Source: an uncultured Alphaproteobacteria bacterium
GTDB taxonomy: Bacteria > Pseudomonadota > Alphaproteobacteria > RF32 > CAG-239
Assembly: GCA_910576955.1 (NCBI GenBank)
Contig: CAJTJB010000004.1
Coordinates: forward strand, 128,736-192,735
DNA: 64,000 nucleotides
Reading direction: 5' to 3'
Shown: piece by piece, positions 26,438 to 34,371 of the stretch
How the letters are laid out: each line of letters opens with the position of its first letter
Numbering within the stretch: the stretch's first letter is position 1
Made by a program: the position numbers and the translations under genes
Notes under the pieces: model-generated
Database searches by the model: none
Seen by the model: the letters and a program-made list of their open reading frames with translations, nothing else
Told to the model about the DNA's origin: nothing

Positions 26438-27348
26438 TGAAAACGCCGAAGTTTTGGATGACGGACGGAATTTTGCCGCGGGTGCTTGCGCCTTTGGGAT
26501 GGATTTACGGCGCGGTGACGCAATGGCGGATTAAATTCGGCAAGCCGTATCGGTGCGGCGTTAAGGTTATCTGCGTGGGCAACATCACGGCCGGGGGCGT
26601 CGGGAAAACGCCGGTCGCAATTGCTCTTGCTCAAAAGGAAATGGCGGCGGGGCGGCGGGTTTTTTTCGTGACGCGCGGCTATAAAGGCAAGCTGAAAAAT
26701 ATTTTGGTGGATTTGAATAAGCACACGCCCGAGGAAACCGGCGACGAGGCGCGTTTGCTTGCCCGGGTTGCGCCGACGGTGATTGCTCCCAAACGTGATA
26801 TTGGTGCGAAGATGGCGGTGGAAATGGGCGCGGAGGTTATCATTATGGATGACGGTTTCCAAAATCCGCGGCTTTATAAAGACGAGAGCTGGCTTGTGTT
26901 TGACGGAACGGTCGGAATCGGTAACGGGCGGATTATTCCTGCCGGACCGTTGCGCGAATCGCTTGCGGACGGCGAGAAGCGCGCTCAACATATTATCATT
27001 ATGGGCGAGGATAAGACGGGGCTTGCCAAGCACTGTTCGCTGCCGGTGTGTTTCGGGCGGCTCGAGGCAGAGCCTTGCGAGATTCCCAGCCGGCGGGTGT
27101 TGGCGTTTGCGGGAATCGGGCATCCGGAGAAATTTTACCAGACTTTGCGCGGGCAGGGGTTTGATGTGGTGCAGACACGGGATTTCCCTGACCATTATGC
27201 CTATGCGGCGGCGGATATTGAAGAGCTGCAGCGTGTGGCGGCGGCGGACGGCTTGGCGCTTGTCACGACCGAGAAAGATTTTGTGAAACTCGGGGCGCTC
27301 GGGGAGGGAGTTTATTGCCTGAAAGTACGCGCGGTGATAAAGGGGTAA
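26437..27348 (+). CDS. lpxK: Tetraacyldisaccharide 4'-kinase
   Basis: Phosphorylates the 4' position of the lipid A disaccharide at the inner membrane. The 303-residue protein has GNITAGGVGKTP (Walker A, 48-59), VFFVTRGYKGKLKN, DEARLLARVAPTVIAPKRD, IIMDDGFQNPRLYKD (the Walker B-like catalytic Asp-Asp), IIPAGPLRESL and TTEKDFVKL near the end. All are LpxK signatures. It is translationally coupled to waaA by the ATGA overlap. Length is slightly below the family mean (about 325). Confidence 0.95.
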   Translation: MKTPKFWMTDGILPRVLAPLGWIYGAVTQWRIKFGKPYRCGVKVICVGNITAGGVGKTPVAIALAQKEMAAGRRVFFVTRGYKGKLKNILVDLNKHTPEETGDEARLLARVAPTVIAPKRDIGAKMAVEMGAEVIIMDDGFQNPRLYKDESWLVFDGTVGIGNGRIIPAGPLRESLADGEKRAQHIIIMGEDKTGLAKHCSLPVCFGRLEAEPCEIPSRRVLAFAGIGHPEKFYQTLRGQGFDVVQTRDFPDHYAYAAADIEELQRVAAADGLALVTTEKDFVKLGALGEGVYCLKVRAVIKG

Positions 27349-27374
27349 ATTTTGTGAATTGACTCATAGATGGA

Positions 27375-27492
27375 TTGTGGTCCCCCTCTCCCTTACCTCC
27401 CCCTCGCTGGGGGGCGGAGAGCTCTTGTTGCGGGAGATCCCTTGAGTGGCAGCGCCACCTGCAACGATTCGAGGGATGACATTTAAAAAGAG
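27375..27492. repeat. Families A and B downstream of lpxK
   Basis: CCCCCTCTCCCTTACCTCCC, then a family B copy at about 27435-27480 with the GTGGCAGCGCCACCTGC inner part. The same compound unit recurs at 28.9 kb almost unchanged. Confidence 0.8.
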
Positions 27493-27522
27493 GGGATGTT
27501 TTACGGATAAGTAAAAAAATAT

Positions 27523-27551
27523 TTGACAAGCAAGTGTTTTGCTTTTAGAGT
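27523..27551 (+). promoter_or_regulatory. Promoter of the structured leader before the GT8 gene
   Basis: TTGACA (27523-27528), 17 bases, TAGAGT (27546-27551). Confidence 0.75.
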
Positions 27552-27557
27552 TTCTGT

Positions 27558-27742
27558 GCTGTATGTGATGAATACGGTGAGGTTTAGAAGCCTCTTCTTG
27601 TTGCCTGTTTAAGGGTGTAAAAAACTGCCTTTTGGTCTGCGGACTGGGAGGCAGTAAATAAGGTTATTCCAAATAGCTGCACAATTCAAGAAATTGCTTC
27701 TAACTCCCAGTCGCTCTCATCAAGCGGCTTTTTATTTTGTGA
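27558..27742 (+). ncRNA. Structured leader or small RNA ending in a terminator
   Basis: About 180 bases between the promoter and the GT8 gene hold GAGG TTTAGAAG CCTC, CTGCC...GGCAG (27624-27653), ACTGGGAG...CTCCCAGT (8-base perfect stem overlapping the previous one), and GTCGCT CTCATCA AGCGGC followed by TTTTTAT. The two overlapping stems exclude each other and the last looks like a terminator. It could be an attenuator or an independent sRNA. I do not match it to 6S, SRP or tmRNA. Confidence 0.5.
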
Positions 27743-27748
27743 GGATCT

Positions 27749-28840
27749 ATGAGCAATATTTTTAATAATTCTGATTTTTTTATTGAACCGGCTTTTGCGG
27801 GCGAAAAAGCATATACTTTGGTGTTTGCTCCCGATAATAATTATGCCCCTTATTTTGCCGTGGCGCTGCAATCGTTAATTTGTAACAGCAAACCGGATGA
27901 ACTCTATGATATTGTCGTGTTTGAAGAAAATGTTTCCGAACGCAACAAAATGCTTTTGACTGCGATGATACCCGATAACTTCAGTCTGCGCTTTTTTAAT
28001 ATTGACGATTTTATTAAAGCCAAACTGAACGGTTTTACTTTACAATCTATGCGGTATTGGTCGGTCAGTATGTACTATCGCTTGTTTATTCCCTTTATTA
28101 TGCAAAAATATGAACGGGTGATGTATGCGGACTCGGATGTGTGTTTTAATAAACCTATTCAAGAATTTTATGAGGCGGATTTTGAGGGGAAAGAGTTGAT
28201 TGCTGTTTTGGATTTAATCTCGCCGATTGTGAAACAAGCTGAACCGAAGAGGTATGAGTTGTATCTCGCATTAGGTATCAAAAAACCGGAAAATTATTTT
28301 AATTCCGGTATTTTGCTGTTTAATTTGAAACAAATTGATTTGCCGGCATATCGGGAATCTTTGAAAGCCGCTTTAAGCGCTTCCCAGTTATTGTATCCGG
28401 ACCAAGATGCGGCTAATGTTATTTTTTATGATAAAGCCAAACTTGTGGAGGCAAAATGGAATTGCCAGTATGCTTTTTCATTTTCTCGGGAAGAACATTT
28501 AGCTTTGTATTCTGAAAAATTTTCCGAGTATTATGCGGAAGTCTTAAAAAATCCGTGCATTATTCATTACACATCGTCTGAAAAGCCATGGAATGCCCCT
28601 AAAAAACAGGCGGCAGAAATATTTTGGCGCTATGCGCGGATGACCCCGTTTTATGAAGAAATATTGTTTGCTAATCTGCAGGGGGTTTTTATGAAAGTTT
28701 TGAGGCGCAGGAAAATATTTTTTGAATATTGCCGGTATAAAATCCTTGCTCATCTGGTCTTTGGCGAAACCAAAAAGAAGTATAAGGCGGAAAAGAGCAG
28801 GCGGAAAGCTTTGTTGAAAGAAATCAGCCGTATTGTGTGA
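27749..28840 (+). CDS. Family 8 glycosyltransferase (LgtC-like)
   Basis: A 363-residue GT8 transferase. It has TLVFAPDNNYAPYFAVALQSLICNS at the start, SMYYRLFIPFIMQKYERVMYADSDVCFNKP with the DSD metal site, YFNSGILLFNLKQID, LYPDQDAANVIFYDK and CIIHYTSSEKPWNAP. The C-terminal 80 residues are basic and hydrophobic (KKKYKAEKSRRKALLKEISRIV), as in enzymes acting on lipid-linked or core oligosaccharide at the membrane. It is preceded by GTGAGGATCT and by a structured leader with its own promoter, so it appears singly regulated. It probably extends the LPS core. Sugar not known. Confidence 0.85.
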   Translation: MSNIFNNSDFFIEPAFAGEKAYTLVFAPDNNYAPYFAVALQSLICNSKPDELYDIVVFEENVSERNKMLLTAMIPDNFSLRFFNIDDFIKAKLNGFTLQSMRYWSVSMYYRLFIPFIMQKYERVMYADSDVCFNKPIQEFYEADFEGKELIAVLDLISPIVKQAEPKRYELYLALGIKKPENYFNSGILLFNLKQIDLPAYRESLKAALSASQLLYPDQDAANVIFYDKAKLVEAKWNCQYAFSFSREEHLALYSEKFSEYYAEVLKNPCIIHYTSSEKPWNAPKKQAAEIFWRYARMTPFYEEILFANLQGVFMKVLRRRKIFFEYCRYKILAHLVFGETKKKYKAEKSRRKALLKEISRIV

Positions 28841-28859
28841 TGAGGCGGGCGGGGGTGAT

Positions 28860-29150
28860 AAGGATGAGTGGTTGTCCCCCTCTCCCTTACCTCCCCCTCG
28901 CTGGGGGGAGGAGAGCTCTTGTTGCGGGAGATCCCTTGAGTGGCAGCGCCACCTGCAACGATTCGAGGGATGACATTTAAAGAGAGTGAGGGGGATGGTT
29001 TCTTTTTCAGTGTCATCGCTCCGAACGTTAGTGAGGTCAAGCGATCTCGTGAGAGTATGGAGAGCTCTTGTCGCGGGAGATCCCTTGACTCGGGCTGCAA
29101 AGCTGGCAGCCCGAGAGGGATGACGCCCAACTTGTTGGGATGAAAAAGGG
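28860..29150. repeat. Repeat cluster (families A and B, two B copies)
   Basis: A compound unit like the one after lpxK, plus a second family B copy at about 29078-29125 with inner hairpin CTCGGGCTGC...GCAGCCCGAG and a CCCAACTTGTTGGG dyad at its end. Confidence 0.85.
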
Positions 29151-29157
29151 AGGATTA

Positions 29158-29427
29158 TTAGTTGCGGGGGGATTTGAGTTTGGCTATCAGCTTTTGCGTC
29201 GGTTCTTCGAGGTAGGCTTTGTAGATGATGTAGACGCTCAAAACGAGAATCGACCAGCCGAGGATGGTTAACAGAATCGGGAGGACCGCCAACAGGATAA
29301 ACACGCCGCTTAACAGCATCAATCCCGCAATCAGGCAGCCTAACGTGCTCTCCTTTTGCATCTGTTTTAATTGGGCGGTGAGGTCTTTATTGTCTTCGTC
29401 GTCGGGGTAAATGTATTCTATCTTCAT
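29158..29427 (-). CDS. Small membrane protein, function unknown
   Basis: An 89-residue protein. Residues 1-28 are acidic and cytosol-like (MKIEYIYPDDEDNKDL), residues about 29-48 and 51-69 form two hydrophobic segments separated by a proline, and the end is basic (QKLIAKLKSPRN). A good ribosome binding site (AAGGAGCACACA) precedes the ATG. I recognise no family. A helical-hairpin inner-membrane protein is the simplest reading. Confidence 0.65.
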   Translation of the reverse strand: MKIEYIYPDDEDNKDLTAQLKQMQKESTLGCLIAGLMLLSGVFILLAVLPILLTILGWSILVLSVYIIYKAYLEEPTQKLIAKLKSPRN

Positions 29428-29454
29428 TGTGTGCTCCTTGGGCGTGCTAATTTG

Positions 29455-29570
29455 TGAACTGACTTGCAGATGGAAGCCCCACGTCAGTCGGGTTACGTAG
29501 GTTTACTACGCGCCCCTCCTTTGGTGGACATCTGCAACCATTTCGCAAATAATCCCACCCATAGAAGTAT
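29455..29570. repeat. Family D element
   Basis: TTGCAGATGGAAGCC at the left pairs with ACATCTGCAA at the right. The middle holds CAGTCGGGTTACGTAGG and CTACGCGCCCCTCCTTTGG. Related copies lie at 57.7, 62.95 and 63.1 kb. Confidence 0.8.
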
Positions 29571-29580
29571 ATCTAATTTT

Positions 29581-29703
29581 TCAGAACTCAAAGCTCAAAA
29601 TGTTTGCCATTATGCTCGCCGAGTGACCGTGACCGGTCGCGCTGCCGCTTGCTTGGCAGGCGGTTAACATCAGACATAGACAAAAAATTAGAATCAGGCG
29701 CAT
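29581..29703 (-). CDS. Small lipoprotein (40 residues), entericidin-like
   Basis: The sequence MRLILIFCLCLMLTACQASG is a signal peptide with lipobox LTAC, so Cys16 would be lipidated. The mature part is only 25 residues (QASGSATGHGHSASIMANIL then SFEF). An AAGGAAAAA ribosome binding site precedes the ATG. It is divergent from pagP. The size and layout recall entericidins and other tiny envelope lipoproteins, but no homology is claimed. Confidence 0.65.
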   Translation of the reverse strand: MRLILIFCLCLMLTACQASGSATGHGHSASIMANILSFEF

Positions 29704-29824
29704 TTTTTCCTTGCAATCTTGGTTATTTTCTATAAAGTAATGCCAAAATGTAAATAAAAGCTTAATTTTTGGCGATGTGCGCCGAAAGTTTTATTGTTTT
29801 GGAACTATTTTAGGGACTTGGACT

Positions 29825-30373
29825 ATGTTTATGCGTTTGGGCGCAATTTTATTTTTTATGGCGGTGATGATGCCGGAGGCGAAAGCCGGCGTTATCGGAG
29901 ATTATGTTGATGGTTTGAAAGCCGATGTGGCGCAGACTTATGACGAGGGGCGCGTTAGCGCAATGATTCCTCTTCGCGTGTGGCACAACCGGCTGACATA
30001 TGACAAGGAGCATATTAAAAAGTATAACGAAGAGCCGTGGGGATTCGGGCTGGGGCTTTCCCGCTATGAGGGGAACGACTGGCACGGGCTTTACGCGATG
30101 GCGTTTAAAGACTCGAACAGCTATATGCAGACGATGTTTGGCTACGCGCGCCTTTATAACACCGCGCTTGACTGCAACGAGGACTGGCTTGCGGGATATG
30201 GCTATACGCTGGGGCTGACGCAACGGCACGAATATTCGTATATTCCGGTGCCTTTGCCGCTGCCGATGGTGGGCATCAGCTACAAAAAACGCGTGTCGTT
30301 GAACGCGGCGTATGTTCCGGGGGTGAAGAACGACGGCAATGTGCTCTTTACTTGGATGAGCGTGAACTTTTAG
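29825..30373 (+). CDS. pagP: Lipid A palmitoyltransferase
   Basis: An outer-membrane beta-barrel enzyme that moves palmitate from a phospholipid to lipid A. After a signal peptide ending near AKA (19-21) come RVWHNRLTYDKEHIKKYNEEPWG, WHGLYAMAFKDSNSY, FTAGVT-like YTLGLTQRHEYSYIPVPLPLP and YVPGVKNDGNVLFTWMSVNF. This matches E. coli PagP almost motif for motif, including His54, Asp96 and Ser97, equivalent to the catalytic His33, Asp76 and Ser77 of the mature enzyme, and the C-terminal Phe. ATG 29825 gives 182 residues; a GTG at 29777 in frame is possible but would bury the signal peptide. Confidence 0.93.
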   Translation: MFMRLGAILFFMAVMMPEAKAGVIGDYVDGLKADVAQTYDEGRVSAMIPLRVWHNRLTYDKEHIKKYNEEPWGFGLGLSRYEGNDWHGLYAMAFKDSNSYMQTMFGYARLYNTALDCNEDWLAGYGYTLGLTQRHEYSYIPVPLPLPMVGISYKKRVSLNAAYVPGVKNDGNVLFTWMSVNF

Positions 30374-30445
30374 GGCGAGCCGCACCTGCTTAACTTTTGG
30401 CTGTGGCGGGTTGAGAGGGGGTACCGCTACGCACGGGCTGCTTTT

Positions 30446-30570
30446 TGAGTCATTGCGAGGGCATTAGCCCGTGGCAATCTCAAGAGAGTATGAGGGGGGT
30501 GTGCTATCGCACCTGTCTGTGGATTGCCACGGCGATATGTGACTGACGTCACGCGCCTCGCAATGACTCG
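30446..30570. repeat. Family C pair in opposite orientation
   Basis: GAGTCATTGCGAGGG...CGTGGCAATCTC followed by GTGGATTGCCACGGC...CTCGCAATGACTCG, joined by GTGCTATCGCAC. Together with lesser repeat debris it fills the gap of about 300 bases. Confidence 0.8.
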
Positions 30571-30680
30571 GGTGGGGAGGGTGTTTATTTTTGAGAAACA
30601 CTAGGAGAACTGTGAGAAATTATAGTATTTGGTATATTGTTTTGTTTGGGTTAATAAAATTAAAAAAGAAAGAATGAGGA

Positions 30681-31118
30681 ATGATTGAAGCATATACCGA
30701 TGCGAGTTTTGACAAGGAAAACGGTGTTGCCGGTGTGGGTATTGTGATTATTGACGGGCATAAACGCAAAGATTATGCGCTGTTTGTGCCGTGCCGGACG
30801 GCAAATGCGGGCGAGCTGTTTGCCATCCATTTGGCGTGTATCTTAACCCACGGGCAGGCGACAATCTATACTGACAGCCAAACCGCGTATCAATATATCA
30901 TAAACGGTGTGACAGAAAAAAAACGCACGCAGGAGCAGTATTTAAACCATTTGGAATGCAAATATCGGGCGTATCAGATTAAACGCTGCAAAGGGGTTAC
31001 GGTGGTGAAAGTGAAAGCGCATAAGCGGCATTATGACAAAGATGCGGCAAACAATATGGTGGCGGACTCGCTGGCGTTTTTGGGGCGGAGCAAGTTTTTG
31101 GGCTATCACGGACGGTAA
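30681..31118 (+). CDS. Ribonuclease H family protein
   Basis: A 145-residue RNase H fold that cleaves RNA in RNA-DNA hybrids. The acidic active site is visible: MIEAYTDASFD (Asp7), CRTANAGELFAIHLACIL (Glu in AGEL), ATIYTDSQTAYQYI (Asp of TDSQ) and KDAANNMVADSLAF (last Asp). It is more like the compact RNase HI proteins without the basic protrusion. AAGAATGAGGA precedes the start. It stands alone between repeats and a tRNA gene. Whether it is the main rnhA of the cell cannot be judged here. Confidence 0.88.
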   Translation: MIEAYTDASFDKENGVAGVGIVIIDGHKRKDYALFVPCRTANAGELFAIHLACILTHGQATIYTDSQTAYQYIINGVTEKKRTQEQYLNHLECKYRAYQIKRCKGVTVVKVKAHKRHYDKDAANNMVADSLAFLGRSKFLGYHGR

Positions 31119-31238
31119 TTATTGCAAAAAAAATGACGGCAGTTGAGTTGGTTATTCAAAAAAATGAAAAAAATTCAAAAAAAGTGAAAAAAATGCTTTA
31201 CATTTCAAATTTGATGGGTTAAAAACACTTTCAGTTAT

Positions 31239-31315
31239 GCACTCGTAGCTCAACTGGATAGAGCATCTGACTACGGATCAGAAGGTTGTGAGTTCGAACC
31301 CCGCCGAGTGCACCA
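31239..31315 (+). tRNA. tRNA-Arg (ACG)
   Basis: A 77-base cloverleaf. Acceptor GCACTCG/CGAGTGC, D stem GCTC/GAGC, anticodon stem TCTGA/TCAGA with loop CTACGGA (anticodon ACG), TTCGAAC T loop and encoded CCA. Promoter TTTACA (31197-31202), 17 bases, TAAAAA (31220-31225). Confidence 0.95.
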
Positions 31316-31320
31316 GTTAC

Positions 31321-31345
31321 AAACCCTCTCTTCGGAGAGGGTTTT
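31321..31345 (+). terminator. Terminator after tRNA-Arg
   Basis: AAACCCTCTC TTCG GAGAGGGTTTT, an ultra-stable TTCG loop with T-run. Confidence 0.85.
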
Positions 31346-31365
31346 GTTGTATTAGGACTTGAGTG

Positions 31366-31496
31366 GGTGAGAACTCACAAAAGTGAGTTCGACTACCAGC
31401 GAGAGGCGGGCGGGAGAACGCCGGTGAGCGGAGCGAATGAGCGCCCGTGCGGCGGAGCAAAGCGACGTCAACCGAGCCCGAGTGCACCAGTTACAA
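31366..31496 (+). ncRNA. Family E element linked to tRNA-Arg: candidate structured RNA
   Basis: Same plan as behind tRNA(CAU), but adapted to this tRNA. Hairpin GAACTCAC (31371-31378), AAAA, GTGAGTTC (31383-31390) has a 3' arm identical to the T arm of tRNA-Arg (31288-31295). The core 31405-31453 is 48/49 identical to the first copy. An 18-base copy of the tRNA-Arg end (31479-31496, original 31305-31322) follows, and then a second copy of the terminator. Confidence 0.65.
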
Positions 31497-31498
31497 GC

Positions 31499-31522
31499 TC
31501 TCTCTTCGGAGAGGGTTTTGTT
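31499..31522 (+). terminator. Second, duplicated terminator after family E
   Basis: CTCTC TTCG GAGAGGGTTTT, nearly the same sequence as the terminator at 31321. It ends the element. Confidence 0.85.
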
Positions 31523-31529
31523 GTATTTT

Positions 31530-32288
31530 GGGGAGATTCAGGGAGCGGGAGATCCCTTGACTCGGGCTGCAAAATTGGCAGCCCGAGAGGGATGACGGGG
31601 AAAAGAGGGACGTTGCCCCGAGGGATGACGTTTAAAGAGAGGGGAAGTTTTGCGGCTAGGGTTTCCCTCCCCCTTGGCGGGGGAGGATAGGAGAGGGGGA
31701 AGTTATTATGCAGATTGAGATTGCCACGTCGCTATGCTCCTCGCAATGACTCGCGAAAAAAAGAAGCCCGCGCAATGACTTGGAGGAGATGATAAGGATG
31801 GGTTGTTGTCCCCATCCCCCTTACCCCTCTTGCTTCGTAAGGCTCGCTATCGCTTGCCAACTGCGCTACGGTCAAGCCAGTGCTAGGGTTCGCTTTGTTA
31901 GCGTTTCCGCCAAGTCGCTCGCCAAGCACTGCTATTGCTCTCGGTCAAAAGAGCCCGCCGGGCTTTTTTGACTCTGCGAGCCCCCCGAGGGAAGGGGAGG
32001 TTCAGGGAGCGGGAGATCCCTTGAGTGGCAGCGCCACCTGCAACGATTCGAGGGATGACGCCCAACTTGTGGGGGTGAAAAAGGGGGAGATAAGATATGG
32101 ATGGGGTGTTTTCACCCTCTCCCATCCTCCCCCCTCAAGGGGGAGGAGATGATAAGGATGTGATGTTGTCCCCATCCCCCTTACCCCTTCCTCCGAGGGA
32201 AGGGGAGGTGGTTTGGAGTGGGAGATCCCTTGACGGGGCGTTGCCCCGAGGGATGACGTTTAAATGGATGGGCGGAGGTTTGGAGTTG
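31530..32288. repeat. Large repeat cluster (families A, B, C and F)
   Basis: Family B at about 31546-31598, 32004-32059 and 32219-32262, family C at about 31709-31750, and several family A copies. One of these A copies has its loop replaced by a family F block at about 31829-31980. No gene is seen in the gap of about 870 bases. Confidence 0.85.
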
Positions 32289-32395
32289 GGATGATGTTTA
32301 TAAAGGAGGGGGGAGAAGAAAAAATGCACAGGGTGAAAAAAATGCTTGATTATTTAAAAAATATATTATATCTGTGTCTTGTTTTGCACAGCTGT

Positions 32396-32481
32396 GCGGC
32401 CATGGCGGAATTGGTAGACGCGTAACGTTGAGGTCGTTATGGGCTAAGCCCGTGGAAGTTCAAGTCTTCTTGGCCGCACCA
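32396..32481 (+). tRNA. tRNA-Leu (GAG)
   Basis: An 86-base class II tRNA. Acceptor GCGGCCA/TGGCCGC, anticodon stem TAACG/CGTTA with loop TTGAGGT (anticodon GAG), a long variable arm GGGCTAAGCCC, T loop TTCAAGT and encoded CCA. TTGATT at 32346 with TATCTG 17 bases on is a possible promoter. Confidence 0.95.
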
Positions 32482-32512
32482 TTTTTTTGTGTATATGTTG
32501 AGGAGGCGGGCG

Positions 32513-33466
32513 ATGTTAAGGATTTATAAAACTGAAGATTCCGGAAAACTCGCTAAACTCAAAAAAAATAAAATCATTCCCGCAACTTGGTGCTCGCTCG
32601 TGAACCCTAACGAGGAGGAATTGTTGCAGGTGTCCACTTTTTTGCGCGTCGATTATGATTTGCTCAATAACTCGCTTGATGCGGACGAACGCTCGCGTAT
32701 TGAGCAGGAAAAAAACTCGCTTGCTATCATTATCAACCTGCCGCTTTTAGATGACGAAGATAATTTTGACACGCTGCCGTGCGGAATTGTGCTTACCGCT
32801 AAAAACCTGATTACAATTTGCGCGCGTGACAATCGTGTTTTGAACTCGTTTAACCGCTCGACCGCACATACGTTTGATACGCGCAATCGGGCGCGCTTTC
32901 TTCTCAACATTCTCTATCGCTGCACGCAGTTTTATTTGCGCTATCTCAACATTATCAACCGGCGCACCGAACAGATTGAATATGCGCTTCGCAAAACCAC
33001 CTCTAACAAAGAGCTGTTTCAGCTGATGGAAATTCAGAAGTCGCTCGTTTATTTTACGACCGCGCTTAAGGATAATCATCTCGTGTTGTTGAAACTGTTG
33101 CGGATGGTTAAAAATCCGGCGGTGGTGAAGTTGGTTAATTTCTCCGCCGACGATGTGGATTTGCTGGACGATGTGATTATCGAAAACAAGCAGGCGATTG
33201 AGATGGTGGATATGCATCGCTCCATTTTGGAGGGAATGATGGACGGGTTTGCGAGCATTATTAACAACAATGTGAATCTGGTGATGAAATTTTTGGCGGC
33301 GATTACGATTATCCTTTCCATTCCGACGATGCTTGCCTCTTTTTGGGGGATGAACGTGCCGGTGGCTTTTGCCGGCGATCCGAACGGATTTTGGTGGGTG
33401 ATGGGGATTTCGGCTATCGCGACTATTGGGACGATTATTTATTTTCGCCGTCGCGGGATGTTTTAA
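32513..33466 (+). CDS. CorA-like divalent metal ion transporter
   Basis: A 317-residue CorA-family channel for Mg2+ or a related ion. A cytosolic N-terminal domain (residues 1-250, including LVNPNEEELLQVSTFLRVDYDLLNNSLDADERSRIEQE and a long stalk helix) is followed by two membrane helices near 255-278 and 293-311. The pore signature GMN lies at 279-281 (FWGMNVPVAF), and the end is basic (YFRRRGMF). Start 32513 follows AGGAGG (32501-32506) by 6 bases. It begins 32 bases after tRNA-Leu, possibly by read-through. Confidence 0.9.
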   Translation: MLRIYKTEDSGKLAKLKKNKIIPATWCSLVNPNEEELLQVSTFLRVDYDLLNNSLDADERSRIEQEKNSLAIIINLPLLDDEDNFDTLPCGIVLTAKNLITICARDNRVLNSFNRSTAHTFDTRNRARFLLNILYRCTQFYLRYLNIINRRTEQIEYALRKTTSNKELFQLMEIQKSLVYFTTALKDNHLVLLKLLRMVKNPAVVKLVNFSADDVDLLDDVIIENKQAIEMVDMHRSILEGMMDGFASIINNNVNLVMKFLAAITIILSIPTMLASFWGMNVPVAFAGDPNGFWWVMGISAIATIGTIIYFRRRGMF

Positions 33467-33469
33467 CGT

Positions 33470-34165
33470 GTCATTGCGAGCCACTGTAAAGAGCGTGGCA
33501 ATCTTTTGAGAGTATGGAGGGGGTTGTGTGCTATCGCACCGGTTTGTGGATTGCCGCGCGTATGTGTGTCTGACGACACGACGCTCGCAATGACGAGGGC
33601 GGGGGACGTTTAAAGAGGATTGTTTGTTTTCCCCCTCTCCCATACCTCCCCCTCGCTGGGGGGAGGAGGTTTAAAGAGCGAGCCCTCCGAGGGAAGGGGA
33701 ATTCCGGGTTTGTGTGACTGGCGTCACCGGTTTGTGGATTGCCGCGCGTATGTGTGTCTGACGACACGACGCTCGCAATGACTATAAGGATAGGGTTTGT
33801 GGATTGCTTCGCACTTGTGGGCTTACGCCCGCTCGCAATGACGAGGGCGGGGGAGAGGGGGATTCCGGAGGTGTGTGGAGCGGGAGATCCCTTGACTCGG
33901 GCTGCAAAGTAGGCAGCCCGAGAGGGATGACGTTTAAAAGAGAAGGGATAAGGATTCAATGTTGTCCCCATCCCCCTTACCCCTCTTGCTTCGTAAGGCT
34001 CGCTATCGCTTGCCAACTTCGCTACGGTCAAGCCAGTGCTAGGGTTCGCTTTGTTGGCGTTTCCGCCAAGTCGCTCACCAAGCACTGCTATTGCTCTCGG
34101 CAAAAAAAGCCCACTGGGCTCTTTTTGCTCTGCGAGCCCTCCGAGGAAGGGGAGGGGGAAATATT
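33470..34165. repeat. Large repeat cluster (families A, B, C, F)
   Basis: Family C copies at about 33471-33595 (opposed pair), 33735-33782 and 33800-33842. Family B at about 33880-33930, and family A with a nested family F block at about 33985-34138. No gene is visible. Confidence 0.85.
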
Positions 34166-34188
34166 TTTGTTGGGGGAGGGGAAAGGGG

Positions 34189-34217
34189 TTGACATTGTGT
34201 CAGAGATGTGTTATCAG
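34189..34217 (+). promoter_or_regulatory. Promoter of the first tail-like operon
   Basis: TTGACA (34189-34194), 17 bases, TATCAG (34212-34217). The start codon is 155 bases downstream, behind three terminator hairpins. Confidence 0.75.
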
Positions 34218-34260
34218 AGTTGTAAAATGGCGTTTTTTAACGTTATGGTTTAGGAATTGA

Positions 34261-34343
34261 GAGAGGGCGGGTGTGTCCTCTTTTTATTTTGCAGATTATG
34301 GTCTGCTTTTTTATTGGCGTCGGGGTGTTCCGGCGCTTTTTTT
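34261..34343 (+). terminator. Three tandem intrinsic terminators in the leader
   Basis: GAGAGG...CCTCTTTTT at 34261-34285, GCAGA TTATGG TCTGC TTTTTT at 34291-34312, and GCGTCGG GGTGTT CCGGCGC TTTTTTT at 34317-34343. All lie between promoter and gene, the last one 28 bases before the ATG. Confidence 0.75.
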
Positions 34344-34371
34344 GTTTTTATTTTCATGAAAGGAGAAACTT

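Noticed and set aside
27558..27742. 6S RNA
   Set aside because: Ends do not form a closing stem and no large central bubble is evident; kept only as an unassigned structured RNA.
29464..29667. Small plus-strand protein near pagP
   Set aside because: It is family D sequence plus the antisense of the small lipoprotein gene.
31367..31690. Apparent protein of about 107 residues
   Set aside because: It runs through the family E core, a terminator and family B; all of its sequence is explained by structured repeats.
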